Source: JACCQS01 sp963766765 (GTDB lineage: Bacteria > Actinomycetota > Actinomycetes > Mycobacteriales > Geodermatophilaceae). From it: 64,000 nucleotides of DNA. Location of the stretch: NCBI GenBank assembly GCA_963766765.1, contig CAVYBR010000014.1, forward strand, positions 62,001 to 126,000, written 5' to 3'. The translations under genes were made by a program, and so were the position numbers. This document shows, piece by piece, positions 17,946 to 26,419 of the stretch. Position 1 is the first letter of the stretch, and the number at the start of each line of letters is the position of its first letter. Below the pieces are notes generated by a model. The model was not told the origin of the DNA, made no database searches, and was given only the letters and a program-made list of their open reading frames with translations.

Positions 17946-18714
17946 CTACACCTGGAGATCGATGTCGAGCACAACGGGCGCGTGGTCGGAGGGACCCTTG
18001 CCTTTCCGCATCTCGCGGTCCACGTAGGCATCAAGCACGGGGATCGACGGTGTCAGGAGCACGAGGTCGATCCGCATGCCGAGGTCCTTGTGGAACATCC
18101 CGGCGCGGTAGTCCCAATAGGTGAACGGATGGGTCGCCCTTGCCGGGGCGGGCCCGAACATCGGTCAATCCCCAACGAGGAGCGCCTGAACGCCGGCGCG
18201 CTCGGGCCGCGGTGACGTGCGTCGATCCGGCGAAGGCAGCGATGTTGAACACGTCGTCGTCGGTCGGGGCCACATTGAAGTCGCCCATGATCACCCGCGG
18301 CTGCGCGGGATCGACGCCGTCCAGCCCAGCACGCAGCGTGGCCAACCAGTCGAGTTTGTACAGATAGTGCGGGTCGTCGAGGGTCCGGCCGTTGGGGACG
18401 TACACGCTCGTCACGTGCAGCGGTCCGCACTGGGGCGGCCGCGAGCCGCGCCTCGGGGTGCCCCGGCAGGATCGAGACTCGGCTTCGGGCAATTCCTACT
18501 TTGGAAAGGATCGCCACGCCGTTCCAGCGTCCCTCGCCGGCGGGCAAGCTACCTCGTACCCCAGAGCCCTGCACCGGAAGGTTCGGGGAACGCACCGGCG
18601 GCGCATTTCGTCTCCTGGAGGGCGACGACGTCCGGGGCGGTCTCCTCGAGCCAGGGGGAGCAGCCGTGGCAGTCGCGCAGTGACCGAGTTCACGTTCCAG
18701 GTAGCGATGCGCAT
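17946..18714 (-). CDS. xthA: Exodeoxyribonuclease III (frame broken by several indels)
   Basis: The start MRIATWNVNSVTARLPRLL at ATG 18714 is a clear exonuclease III N-terminus. The rest lies in other frames: PDVVALQETKCAA, GEGRWNGVAILSKVG, LHVTSVYVPNGRTLDDPHY, VIMGDFNVAPTDDDVF, HPFTYWDYRAGMFHKDLGMR and GKGPSDHAPVVLDIDL (the last with the catalytic Asp-His). At least four frame changes occur, the first near 18655 (an extra C after CCC). The enzyme cuts abasic sites in base-excision repair. It is more likely a sequence fault than a true pseudogene, since every motif survives. Confidence 0.82.
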
Positions 18715-18762
18715 CGGTCCACCATGTCAGGAATTGGATCGCGGTCTGTCCGTGGCCTCGTC

Positions 18763-18768
18763 TAGCGT
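18763..18768 (+). promoter_or_regulatory. -10 box for the ABC exporter operon
   Basis: TAGCGT ends 7 nt before ATG 18776. This fits a leaderless start and no RBS is present. Confidence 0.5.
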
Positions 18769-18775
18769 CGACCGC

Positions 18776-19759
18776 ATGTCCGAGCCGTCCGCCCTCACTG
18801 AAGCGGAGATCACGCGAGGCGAGGACCGGCCGGGCGTCGATGACCTCGTCTGGGCGCGCGGGCTACGCAAGACCTTCGGTGACTTCACTGCCGTCGACGG
18901 CATCGATCTTTCGGTACGCCGAGGCGAGGCGTTCGGATTCCTCGGCCCCAACGGCGCCGGCAAGTCCTCCACCATGCGAATGATCGGGGCGGTCTCCCCA
19001 GCCAACGCCGGCGAGCTCTACATCCTCGGCCGGGATCCACTCATCGACGGGCCGGCGATCCGGGCGCGGCTCGGCGTCGTACCCCAGACCGACAACCTCG
19101 ATCAGGAATTGACCGTCCGGGAAAACCTGCTGATCTACGGCCGATACTTCGGGTTGCCGCGAGCGCAGATCCGCGCACGGGCCGACGAACTCCTGGACTT
19201 CGTGCAGCTGACCGATCGGGCCAACGACTTGGTGGAGCCGCTGTCCGGCGGAATGAAACGCCGTCTGACCATCGCCAGGTCGCTGATCAACGAGCCGGAA
19301 CTGTTGCTCCTCGACGAGCCGACCACGGGGCTGGACCCCCAGGCGCGGCATGCGTTGTGGGACAGGCTCTTCCGCCTCAAACAGCGGGGCGTCACGCTCG
19401 TGTTGACGACGCATTACATGGACGAGGCAGAGCAACTGTGTGACCGGCTGGTCGTGATGGACAAGGGGCGGATCGCCGCTGAGGGCTCGCCCGCCGAGCT
19501 CATCGGCACCTACTCCACCCGAGAGGTGCTCGAGCTGCGCTTCGCGACGGGGGAGAACGAGGCGCATGCCGAAGACCTTGCCGACCTCGCCGAGCGCATC
19601 GAAGTTCTCCCGGACCGACTGCTGCTCTATACCGACGACGGCGACGCCGCGGCCACCGCGGTGGTCGAACGTGGGCTGCGGCCGGCTTCGGTTCTGGTCC
19701 GGCGCAGCTCGCTGGAGGACGTCTTCCTGCGGTTGACCGGCCGCTCCCTGGTGGATTGA
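18776..19759 (+). CDS. ABC-2 exporter ATP-binding protein
   Basis: A protein of 327 aa with Walker A GPNGAGKSS, Q-loop VVPQTDNLD, signature LSGGMKRRL, Walker B LLLLDEPTTGLDP and the switch His in LTTHYMDEAEQLCD. The C-terminal ~90 residues (LELRFATGENEAHAEDLADL) form the extra domain of DrrA-type drug exporters. It powers the two permeases that follow. The stop overlaps the next ATG (TGATG at 19757). The exporter substrate is unknown; drug or lipid export is the usual role. Confidence 0.9.
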   Translation: MSEPSALTEAEITRGEDRPGVDDLVWARGLRKTFGDFTAVDGIDLSVRRGEAFGFLGPNGAGKSSTMRMIGAVSPANAGELYILGRDPLIDGPAIRARLGVVPQTDNLDQELTVRENLLIYGRYFGLPRAQIRARADELLDFVQLTDRANDLVEPLSGGMKRRLTIARSLINEPELLLLDEPTTGLDPQARHALWDRLFRLKQRGVTLVLTTHYMDEAEQLCDRLVVMDKGRIAAEGSPAELIGTYSTREVLELRFATGENEAHAEDLADLAERIEVLPDRLLLYTDDGDAAATAVVERGLRPASVLVRRSSLEDVFLRLTGRSLVD

Positions 19760-20598
19760 TGGCTGCCACGAGCGCGAGCACTGGCGGCCCCGTGACCCGC
19801 GGGCTGCGGCCGGCCGGCGACCGGCCGCTGCCTCGGGGTGCGCGGGCGGTCTTCGCGGGCAAGATGGTCAACTACCGCAGCAACTGGAAGGGCTCGATCG
19901 TCTCCTCGATCCTGGAGCCGGTGCTCTTCCTCGCCGCGATGGGAATCTCGCTGGGCACTCTGGTCGACCAAGCCGGACGCCTCGATCAGGGTGTGGACTA
20001 CCTCGTCTTTCTCGCTCCGGGCCTCCTGGCCGCGACTGCCATGCAGACCGCGACGTTCGAGTCGAGCTACCCCGTCATGGGTGGCTTGAAGTGGCACAAG
20101 ACGTTCGAGGGAATTTTGTCCACGCCGGTTCAGGTGCGCGATCTGGTGACCGGGCATCTGCTGTTCATCGTCTTCCGACTCCTCACGTCACTCGCCGTCT
20201 TCCTCGCGGTTATGGCTGCCTTCGGAGCCCTCGTCCTACCGATCGGAGTGCTGGCGCTGCCTGCGGCTGTGTTGACCGGCCTGGCCTTCGCTGCCCCCGT
20301 GACAGCCTTCGCGGGCTGGATCAAGAACGACGCCGGGTTCGCCGCCCTGATGCGGTTTGGGATCGTGCCGATGTTCCTGTTCTCCGGCACGTTCTTCCCG
20401 GTGGATCAGCTGCCCGGGGTGCTCCAGCCGATCGCCTACGCCACCCCGCTCTGGCACGGGGTTTCGCTGACCCGCGGGCTTGCGCTCGGCGACCTCGATC
20501 TCTCGCCGGCGCTGGTCAACGTCACCTATCTGTGTGGGTTGCTCGCCGTCGGCGTCTGGCTCGCCGGGCGGCAGTTTTCCAAGCGGTTGGTGATCTGA
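19759..20598 (+). CDS. ABC-2 exporter permease 1
   Basis: A protein of 279 aa from ATG 19759, overlapping the ATPase stop. Six hydrophobic segments are visible, for example LFLAAMGISLGTLVDQAG, LAVFLAVMAAFGALVLPIGV and MFLFSGTFFPVDQLPGVLQP; the last is the conserved ABC-2 end motif. The next gene codes a paralogous permease, so the pair probably forms a heterodimer. It belongs to the NodJ/DrrB-like group. Confidence 0.87.
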   Translation: MAATSASTGGPVTRGLRPAGDRPLPRGARAVFAGKMVNYRSNWKGSIVSSILEPVLFLAAMGISLGTLVDQAGRLDQGVDYLVFLAPGLLAATAMQTATFESSYPVMGGLKWHKTFEGILSTPVQVRDLVTGHLLFIVFRLLTSLAVFLAVMAAFGALVLPIGVLALPAAVLTGLAFAAPVTAFAGWIKNDAGFAALMRFGIVPMFLFSGTFFPVDQLPGVLQPIAYATPLWHGVSLTRGLALGDLDLSPALVNVTYLCGLLAVGVWLAGRQFSKRLVI

Positions 20599-20599
20599 C

Positions 20600-21472
20600 A
20601 TGACCGTGACCGCCAGCCAGCCCAGCCGCCCTTCGCTGCCGCCGGGGCCGACCCGAGCCGGGTCCTCGTCGACGTTGCTCGCCCGCGTGCTGCCCATGCC
20701 GCTTCCCTCGGCCAGGCGTGCCAGCCTGCTCGTCGAGCGCAACCTGCTGGTCTATCGCCGAGGCTGGCTGCTGATCCTGTCCGGATTCTTCGAGCCGCTG
20801 TTCTACCTGCTCTCGATCGGAGTGGGCATCGGCGCTCTGGTCGGCACGGTCATCACCGACGGCGGGATCGCCCTGGACTACACCGTGTTCGTTGCTCCGG
20901 CGCTGATGGCGTCCTCGGCAATGAACGGCGCGGTCTACGACTCGACGTTCAACATCTTCTTCAAGCTCAAGTACGCCAAGCTCTATGACGCGGTCCTGGC
21001 TACTCCCTTGTCAGCCTCAGACGTGGCGGCCGGCGAGACGACCTGGGCGCTCATGCGCGGCGCCCTGTATTCGACGACTTTTCTCGGCGTGATGCTTGTG
21101 CTTGGCTTGGTGCAGTCCTGGTGGGCGCTGTTGGCCGTACCCGCCTGCGTGTTGATCGGGTTCGCCTTTGCTGCAGTGGGCTTGGCCGCCACGTCGTTCA
21201 TGAAGAGCTGGCAGAACTTCGAATTCGTCCAGCTCGCGATCCTGCCGATGTTCCTCTTCTCGACCACGTTCTACCCGTTGTCGGTCTACCCGGGTCCGCT
21301 CCAGGTCCTCGTGCAGTGCACGCCTCTCTATCACGGCATCGAACTCGTCCGCGCGCTCGTGACCGGTGCCGTTGACCTCTCGATCCTCGGCCATGTCCTC
21401 TACCTGGTTGCGATGGGCGCACTCGGCCTGATCATCGGGAGCAAGCGGCTGGCGACCCTGCTGCTGAAGTAA
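20600..21472 (+). CDS. ABC-2 exporter permease 2
   Basis: A protein of 290 aa that starts 1 nt after permease 1 ends. It has the same ABC-2 plan: ILSGFFEPLFYLLSIGVGIG, APALMASSAMNGAVYDSTFN, and LPMFLFSTTFYPLSVYPGPL. It differs from permease 1 by a longer polar N-terminus of about 45 residues. With the ATPase it completes a three-gene exporter. Confidence 0.87.
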   Translation: MTVTASQPSRPSLPPGPTRAGSSSTLLARVLPMPLPSARRASLLVERNLLVYRRGWLLILSGFFEPLFYLLSIGVGIGALVGTVITDGGIALDYTVFVAPALMASSAMNGAVYDSTFNIFFKLKYAKLYDAVLATPLSASDVAAGETTWALMRGALYSTTFLGVMLVLGLVQSWWALLAVPACVLIGFAFAAVGLAATSFMKSWQNFEFVQLAILPMFLFSTTFYPLSVYPGPLQVLVQCTPLYHGIELVRALVTGAVDLSILGHVLYLVAMGALGLIIGSKRLATLLLK

Positions 21473-21497
21473 CCGTGCACGCGGTCTTGACGAGCTT

Positions 21498-23159
21498 TCA
21501 GTCGCCGGTTCGGGTCAGTGCGATCGAGTAGGAGATCTCGAGGCCACCCGAACCGCACCCCGGGGCCGGCGTGGAGAGCGTCTCCGTACCCGTGACCGAC
21601 GCAAGGGTCCCGCCGTCGGCGGACAGATCGCCGGCCGGCGCGGTCAGTGTTCGGCTGCCCGCGACGTTGACCGTGCTACCGGTCGGCACTCCGGTGACGG
21701 TGTCCACGCATTCGGCGACGAACGAGGTGTCTTGCGTCCAGCCGCCGCCACTGAACGTGAGCGTGAAGTCGCCATCCGCGCCGGATGACACGCTGGCATC
21801 GCACAGCCCCACCGAACATGTTCCGGTCACGACCCAGGTGTCGGTCTCGGCCGTGCCGACCTCGGGCCAGCCCGCGACGTCGCCGGTCTTGGCCGTCAAG
21901 GTTGTCGTCACGGTGTAGGTGCCGCTGAACGCTGCAACCGGCTCCGGCTCCGGCTCGGCAGGCTCCGAGCCGGTTCCAGGCTCGCCGCCCGCGACCTCCT
22001 GTGCGGCGGATCGAGCATTGTCGGCAGCGGCGGCCAGGGGATCGGCCAGCGTCGGTCTGAACAGGAGTACGGCGGCTACCGCCATCGCAATGATTGCGGC
22101 CGCGGCCCCGATCAAGAGGGCCGGCTGGGGCAGCCCGAGCAGCCGCGCGCCAGTTCGGGCAGCGGTCGCGGGGAGCTGCGCGGGGAGAGAGGTCGGCGCT
22201 GAGGTGGCCCCGTAGGTGACGGCTTGGGCAGTTGTGGCAGCCGTTGTGGCGGGTACGGCGCTGCTGGTAGCGCCGGTGGAGAGGACCGCTGCGCCAGCGC
22301 CGGCTGCCGTGGTGCCGGCCCCGACCAGGCCGGCGACAGAAGCGCGGTTGAGCCAGCCGGCGCCGTAGCGCTGGGTGGCGGCTTGTTCGAGTTCGGCCAG
22401 AAACGCGGCAGCGTCCGCGGGGCGCTGATCGGGATCCTTCGCCATGCCGCGGACCAACAGGTTGGCCAGATCGGGGCCGTGACTGTCCAGGTGGGGGACT
22501 GGGGCGCTGGTGTGTCCTTGGAGAACGTGGCCGACATCGCCGGGGTAGGGAAGCCGTCCGCTGAGGAGCAGGAAGAGCACGGCTGCGGCCGAGTAGACGT
22601 CGCTCCGGGTGGTCATCGGCGCGCCGGTGATCGCCTCCGGGCTGGCGAAGGCCGGGGTTCCCACGGAGGTTGCCGCACCGGGTGCGATGCCCTGATCCGT
22701 CCGCGCCGCAAGGCCGAAGTCGACCAGTCTCGAGGTCCCGCCCCGGTCGAGCAGGATGTTGGCCGGGCTGATGTCCCGGTGCACTAGGCCTCGGTTGTGG
22801 GCGTGCGCCAGGCCGATCAGTCCGCCGCGCAGCACACCAAGTGACTGCTCGGGAGTCAGTGCTCCGTGCTGCTGCAAGACCGCTGCCAAGGGTGCACCGT
22901 CGACCCATTCCTGGACCAGGTAGGCCCGGGCGGGTTCTTCGACGTAGTCGTAGATCCGCACCACGTGGGGGTCATCGAGGACGGCGAGCGTCTGCGCCTC
23001 AGCCCGGAATCGCTGCAGGAAACCCGGTGCGCTCAACAACACAGGGCTGAGTTCCTTGATCGCGACGACTCGGTCCAACTCGACCTGCCGGGCCTGCCAC
23101 ACAACACCCGTGGACCCCGCCGCGACCCGGCCTAGCACCTCATACCCGGCAAAGGTCAC
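21498..23159 (-). CDS. Membrane Ser/Thr protein kinase, copy A
   Basis: A protein of 553 aa from GTG 23159 behind a GGAG site. The kinase domain (residues about 5-265) has VLGRVAAGSTGVVWQARQ, VAIKEL, HRDISPANILLD and LVDFGLAA. The catalytic loop has Ser where most Hanks kinases have Lys (HRDxSPxN in place of HRDxKPxN). One membrane segment follows near residue 355 (ALLIGAAAAIIAMAVAAVLL). The outer part (about 400-553) is Thr/Gly-rich with four or more Cys and begins AFSGTYTVTTTLTAKTGD. It is a paralog of the next gene, which suggests local duplication. Ligand and targets are unknown. Confidence 0.88.
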   Translation of the reverse strand: MTFAGYEVLGRVAAGSTGVVWQARQVELDRVVAIKELSPVLLSAPGFLQRFRAEAQTLAVLDDPHVVRIYDYVEEPARAYLVQEWVDGAPLAAVLQQHGALTPEQSLGVLRGGLIGLAHAHNRGLVHRDISPANILLDRGGTSRLVDFGLAARTDQGIAPGAATSVGTPAFASPEAITGAPMTTRSDVYSAAAVLFLLLSGRLPYPGDVGHVLQGHTSAPVPHLDSHGPDLANLLVRGMAKDPDQRPADAAAFLAELEQAATQRYGAGWLNRASVAGLVGAGTTAAGAGAAVLSTGATSSAVPATTAATTAQAVTYGATSAPTSLPAQLPATAARTGARLLGLPQPALLIGAAAAIIAMAVAAVLLFRPTLADPLAAAADNARSAAQEVAGGEPGTGSEPAEPEPEPVAAFSGTYTVTTTLTAKTGDVAGWPEVGTAETDTWVVTGTCSVGLCDASVSSGADGDFTLTFSGGGWTQDTSFVAECVDTVTGVPTGSTVNVAGSRTLTAPAGDLSADGGTLASVTGTETLSTPAPGCGSGGLEISYSIALTRTGD

Positions 23160-23262
23160 GACTCCGCTCCCTTCGCCCGCACGTGACGTGCGCGCGGAAC
23201 CTACTCCGCGAGGAAGGCTCCGGTAAGAGAAAGCGACGGAGTCCGGACCGGGCACTGCGCGA

Positions 23263-24894
23263 TCAGTCGCCGGTGCGAACCGCCTCGATGGTGAAGTCGT
23301 AGCGCCCGGCCTCGCCGCACTCGACGCCGAACGTGTCCGAGCCGGTGCCCGACAAGGCGGCCACCGGCGTGGGACTGCTCGGGTCGTACGGCGTTGTGGG
23401 CGTCAGCGTGACGGCCCGGGTGAAGGGTGTCGTCTGACCGGTGGGTTCGCCGGCGTCAGTGAAGCATTCTCCCTGGAGCGGCGTCGGGCCTGCGTAGATC
23501 CAGCTGCCGCCGGAATAGGCGTACGTGAACTGCAGGCCCGACGACGAGGCGATCGTGATGTCGCAAGGGCCGGCAGTGCAGTTGGACGTGACCGTCCACG
23601 TGACCGTATCCACGTCGCCGACACCGAATGCGACGCCACCCTCCGTAGCTGTGATCGTGCGAGTCACCGTGTACGTCCCGGAGAAGGCGGGCACCTCTGG
23701 TGTGACGGTGGTCGGTGCCGTCTCGGTGGTGTCCGCTGGCGCGTCCTCAGAGGAGTCGACAGCGCCCTGGCCAGCGGCTTGCGGCGGCGCATCATCCCCG
23801 CTGGTGACGATGACAACCGTGGCGACGATGGCAGCGATCACGAGGACCAGGGCGGTGATGGCGGCGGCCATGGGCATGCCGAGGAGGCGGGCGCCGGTCC
23901 GCGTGGCTGTTCCGGCCAGCTGTGCGGCCCCGGGGGTTCCGGCGGCGGTATTGCCCGTAACAGTGCTGGCGACGGTCGCCGTGGTCGCTGGGGCGGCGGC
24001 TGCGGCGGCGCCTGAGGTGGCCGCCGCCGTAGCGCCCGCGGCGGTAGTGGCCGCGGATACCAGGCCGGCAACGGAGGCGCGATTGAGCCAACCGGGCCCG
24101 TAGCGCTTCGTTGCGGCGTCCTCGAGTTCTGCTAGAAAGGCTGCTGCGTCGGCTGGGCGCTGGGCGGGATCCTTGGCCATCCCGCGGGCCAGCAAGTCGC
24201 CCAGCTCGGGTCCGTGCTCGTTCAGGCGCGGGACCGGGGCGCTGATGTGGGCTTGCAGCATGGCCGCGGCATCGCCGGAGTACGGCAGCCGTCCGCTGAG
24301 CAGGAAATAGAGCACCACCGCAGCGGAGTAGACGTCGCTGCGGGTCGTCATCGGCTGGCCCAGCACCGCCTCCGGGCTGGTGAAGGCGGGTGTGCCGACC
24401 GACGTCGCCGCACCAGGCGTCAGGCCCTGGCTCGTCGGTGCGGCAAGTCCGAAGTCGACAAGCTTCGAAACACCCTCGCGATCGAGGAGGATGTTCGCCG
24501 GACTGACATCACGGTGCACCAGCTCGCGTTGATGTGCGTGCGCCAGGCCCATCAGCCCGCCCCGAAGCACACCCAGGGACTGCTCAGGACTCAGCCGACC
24601 GTGCTCGTGGAGTACGCCTGCCAGCGGCGCCCCGTCAACCCATTCCTCGACAAGGTAGGCACGCGCCGGCTCCTCCACGTAGTCGTAGATCCGCACGACG
24701 TGCGGATCATCCAGTCCGGCGAGGGTCTGCGCCTCGGTGCGGAACCGGTCCAGGAAGCCGGGCGCGTTGAGCAGCACCGGACTGAGTTCCTTGATCGCCA
24801 CGATGCGGTCCAGCTCGATCTGCCTGGCCCGCCAGACGACCCCCGTCGACCCCTCCGCGATCCGGCCCAACACCTCGTACCCAGCGAACGTCAC
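23263..24894 (-). CDS. Membrane Ser/Thr protein kinase, copy B
   Basis: A protein of 543 aa from GTG 24894. The kinase domain is very close to copy A: VLGRIAEGSTGVVWRARQIE, VAIKELSPVLLNAPGFLDRF, HRDVSPANILLD and LVDFGLAAP, again with Ser in the catalytic loop. A long Ala/Thr linker leads to one membrane segment (ITALVLVIAAIVATVVIV). The outer domain begins AFSGTYTVTRTITATEGG and ends DFTIEAVRTGD, as in copy A. The two genes are 103 nt apart on the same strand. The outer domains differ more than the kinase domains, so they may sense different things. Confidence 0.88.
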   Translation of the reverse strand: MTFAGYEVLGRIAEGSTGVVWRARQIELDRIVAIKELSPVLLNAPGFLDRFRTEAQTLAGLDDPHVVRIYDYVEEPARAYLVEEWVDGAPLAGVLHEHGRLSPEQSLGVLRGGLMGLAHAHQRELVHRDVSPANILLDREGVSKLVDFGLAAPTSQGLTPGAATSVGTPAFTSPEAVLGQPMTTRSDVYSAAVVLYFLLSGRLPYSGDAAAMLQAHISAPVPRLNEHGPELGDLLARGMAKDPAQRPADAAAFLAELEDAATKRYGPGWLNRASVAGLVSAATTAAGATAAATSGAAAAAAPATTATVASTVTGNTAAGTPGAAQLAGTATRTGARLLGMPMAAAITALVLVIAAIVATVVIVTSGDDAPPQAAGQGAVDSSEDAPADTTETAPTTVTPEVPAFSGTYTVTRTITATEGGVAFGVGDVDTVTWTVTSNCTAGPCDITIASSSGLQFTYAYSGGSWIYAGPTPLQGECFTDAGEPTGQTTPFTRAVTLTPTTPYDPSSPTPVAALSGTGSDTFGVECGEAGRYDFTIEAVRTGD

Positions 24895-24964
24895 CCGAGA
24901 CCCCCTTCTGGTGACAGCGGTTGGCACCGTGCGCCGGAACGTACCTGCGCCGCACTAGCCCGGA

Positions 24965-24970
24965 TAGCCT
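24965..24970 (+). promoter_or_regulatory. -10 box in the kinase divergent region
   Basis: TAGCCT lies 29 nt before ATG 25000 of the plus-strand kinase, in the 105-nt gap between divergent kinases. A GGGGAG site precedes the ATG, so this gene has a short leader. Confidence 0.35.
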
Positions 24971-24999
24971 CTTTGCCGACGTCGAGTGGGGAGCCCGGG

Positions 25000-26355
25000 A
25001 TGGAAAACGCTGCCACCGACGATCCGGCACTGCCCGACTACGAGGTGATCCGGGTACTCGGAGCCGGTGGATTCGGCGAGGTACTGCTGGCCCGCCACCG
25101 CGTGCTCGGCCGACTGGTGGCCGTCAAGAAGATTCACACGGCCTTGCTGTCCGACGAGGATTCGCTGGCAAGGTTCCGGCGGGAGGCCCTCGCGTTGGCA
25201 CGGCTCGCGCACCCGGCCATCGTCACCGTGTACGACCTCAGATTCACTGAGACCAGCGCGGTCATGCTCATGGAGTACGTGCCCGGCGAGTCGTTGCACG
25301 AGGCATTGGCGCAGCGCGTCATCCCGGCGCCGGTGGCAATCGCGATCCTGTCCGATGTCGCAGAGGCGCTGGCCGCCGCCGCCGCGGTAGGCATCGTGCA
25401 CCGGGATGTCAAGCCGGCCAACGTCTTTCTGCTCCCCGGCGGCCGCGCCAAGCTGGGCGACTTCGGCATCTCACGCATCGCGGACGCGGGGGTGTTCAAG
25501 ACCCGCGACGGTCAGGTCACGGGTACGCCGGCATACATGGCGCCGGAATCCGTTACCGGCGAACGGGATCCCGACAGCCACGCCGACGACTACGCGTTTG
25601 CGGTGATGGCCTACGAAGTTCTCGTCGGCCAGCGACCCTTCCAAGGTGAAGGGCTCGCGGTTCTCGGCCAACACGGCTTTGTCACCCCACCGTCGCCGAT
25701 GGAGGTTCTCGGGGCGTTCCCGCCCGCGGCCGCCGATGCGCTGTTGGGCGGCCTGGAGAAAGACCCTGCCCGGCGCCTGCCGGCGCGTGAACTCGCCGGA
25801 CGACTGCGATCAGTCCCGATCGACGAGTGGCCTCCTCCGCCCGAACCGTCCGGCGAGGGGCGGCCGGCGAATGCCACCGTTCTGGGCCAGACCCTCCCGC
25901 GGACCGCGGTTTCAGTTCCGCTCCCGGCCCCGCAACGCTCCCGCCGACGGCGAAAGCCGCTGATCCTGGCCGCGATCGCCGTACTCGTCGCGGCTCTCGC
26001 CGCGGTGACGGTCGTGGCATTGGTCCGCACAGACCAGCCGCCGCTGTCCGTAGCGAGCGCGAACGCGAGCGTGGACCCGGCGGACGGGCACTGTCCGGAC
26101 GCCCGCTACGTGTTCACCGGGACCATCGACACCAACGGGTCGGCTGGAACCCTGCAGCTGCGGTGGCTCCAACCGGACGGCGAGCGCACCGCAACCGAGA
26201 CCATCGAGGTTGCGCAGGGCCAGAGTCCGGTCACCGCGGTGCTGCAGTTCGACGTCTCGGGAGGGAGGCCGCTCGAGGGGTTCGCGCAATTGGAGGTGCT
26301 CGCCCCGCAGGAGGTGACCGCCGAACCGGTCGACATCACGTACAGCTGTCCCTAG
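25000..26355 (+). CDS. Membrane Ser/Thr protein kinase, classical type
   Basis: A protein of 451 aa from ATG 25000. It has the glycine loop VLGAGGFGEVLLARH, VAVKKI, the standard HRDVKPANVFLLPGG, LGDFGISRIAD and the activation end GTPAYMAPE. A basic stretch (RSRRRRKPL) precedes one membrane segment near residue 325 (LILAAIAVLVAALAAVTVVA). The outer part is about 100 residues with two Cys. It is divergent from kinases A and B and unlike them in the catalytic loop, so it belongs to a different kinase subgroup. Confidence 0.88.
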   Translation: MENAATDDPALPDYEVIRVLGAGGFGEVLLARHRVLGRLVAVKKIHTALLSDEDSLARFRREALALARLAHPAIVTVYDLRFTETSAVMLMEYVPGESLHEALAQRVIPAPVAIAILSDVAEALAAAAAVGIVHRDVKPANVFLLPGGRAKLGDFGISRIADAGVFKTRDGQVTGTPAYMAPESVTGERDPDSHADDYAFAVMAYEVLVGQRPFQGEGLAVLGQHGFVTPPSPMEVLGAFPPAAADALLGGLEKDPARRLPARELAGRLRSVPIDEWPPPPEPSGEGRPANATVLGQTLPRTAVSVPLPAPQRSRRRRKPLILAAIAVLVAALAAVTVVALVRTDQPPLSVASANASVDPADGHCPDARYVFTGTIDTNGSAGTLQLRWLQPDGERTATETIEVAQGQSPVTAVLQFDVSGGRPLEGFAQLEVLAPQEVTAEPVDITYSCP

Positions 26356-26419
26356 GCGTCGGCCTTGACGCACGTCCGTGCGGCCTGCGGCAGCCCTCGC
26401 CCGTACCCTGGGAGCCGCC

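Noticed and set aside
17946..18714. xthA as a true pseudogene
   Set aside because: All catalytic motifs are kept across frames and the same kind of indel breaks essential genes nearby, so sequence error is more likely.
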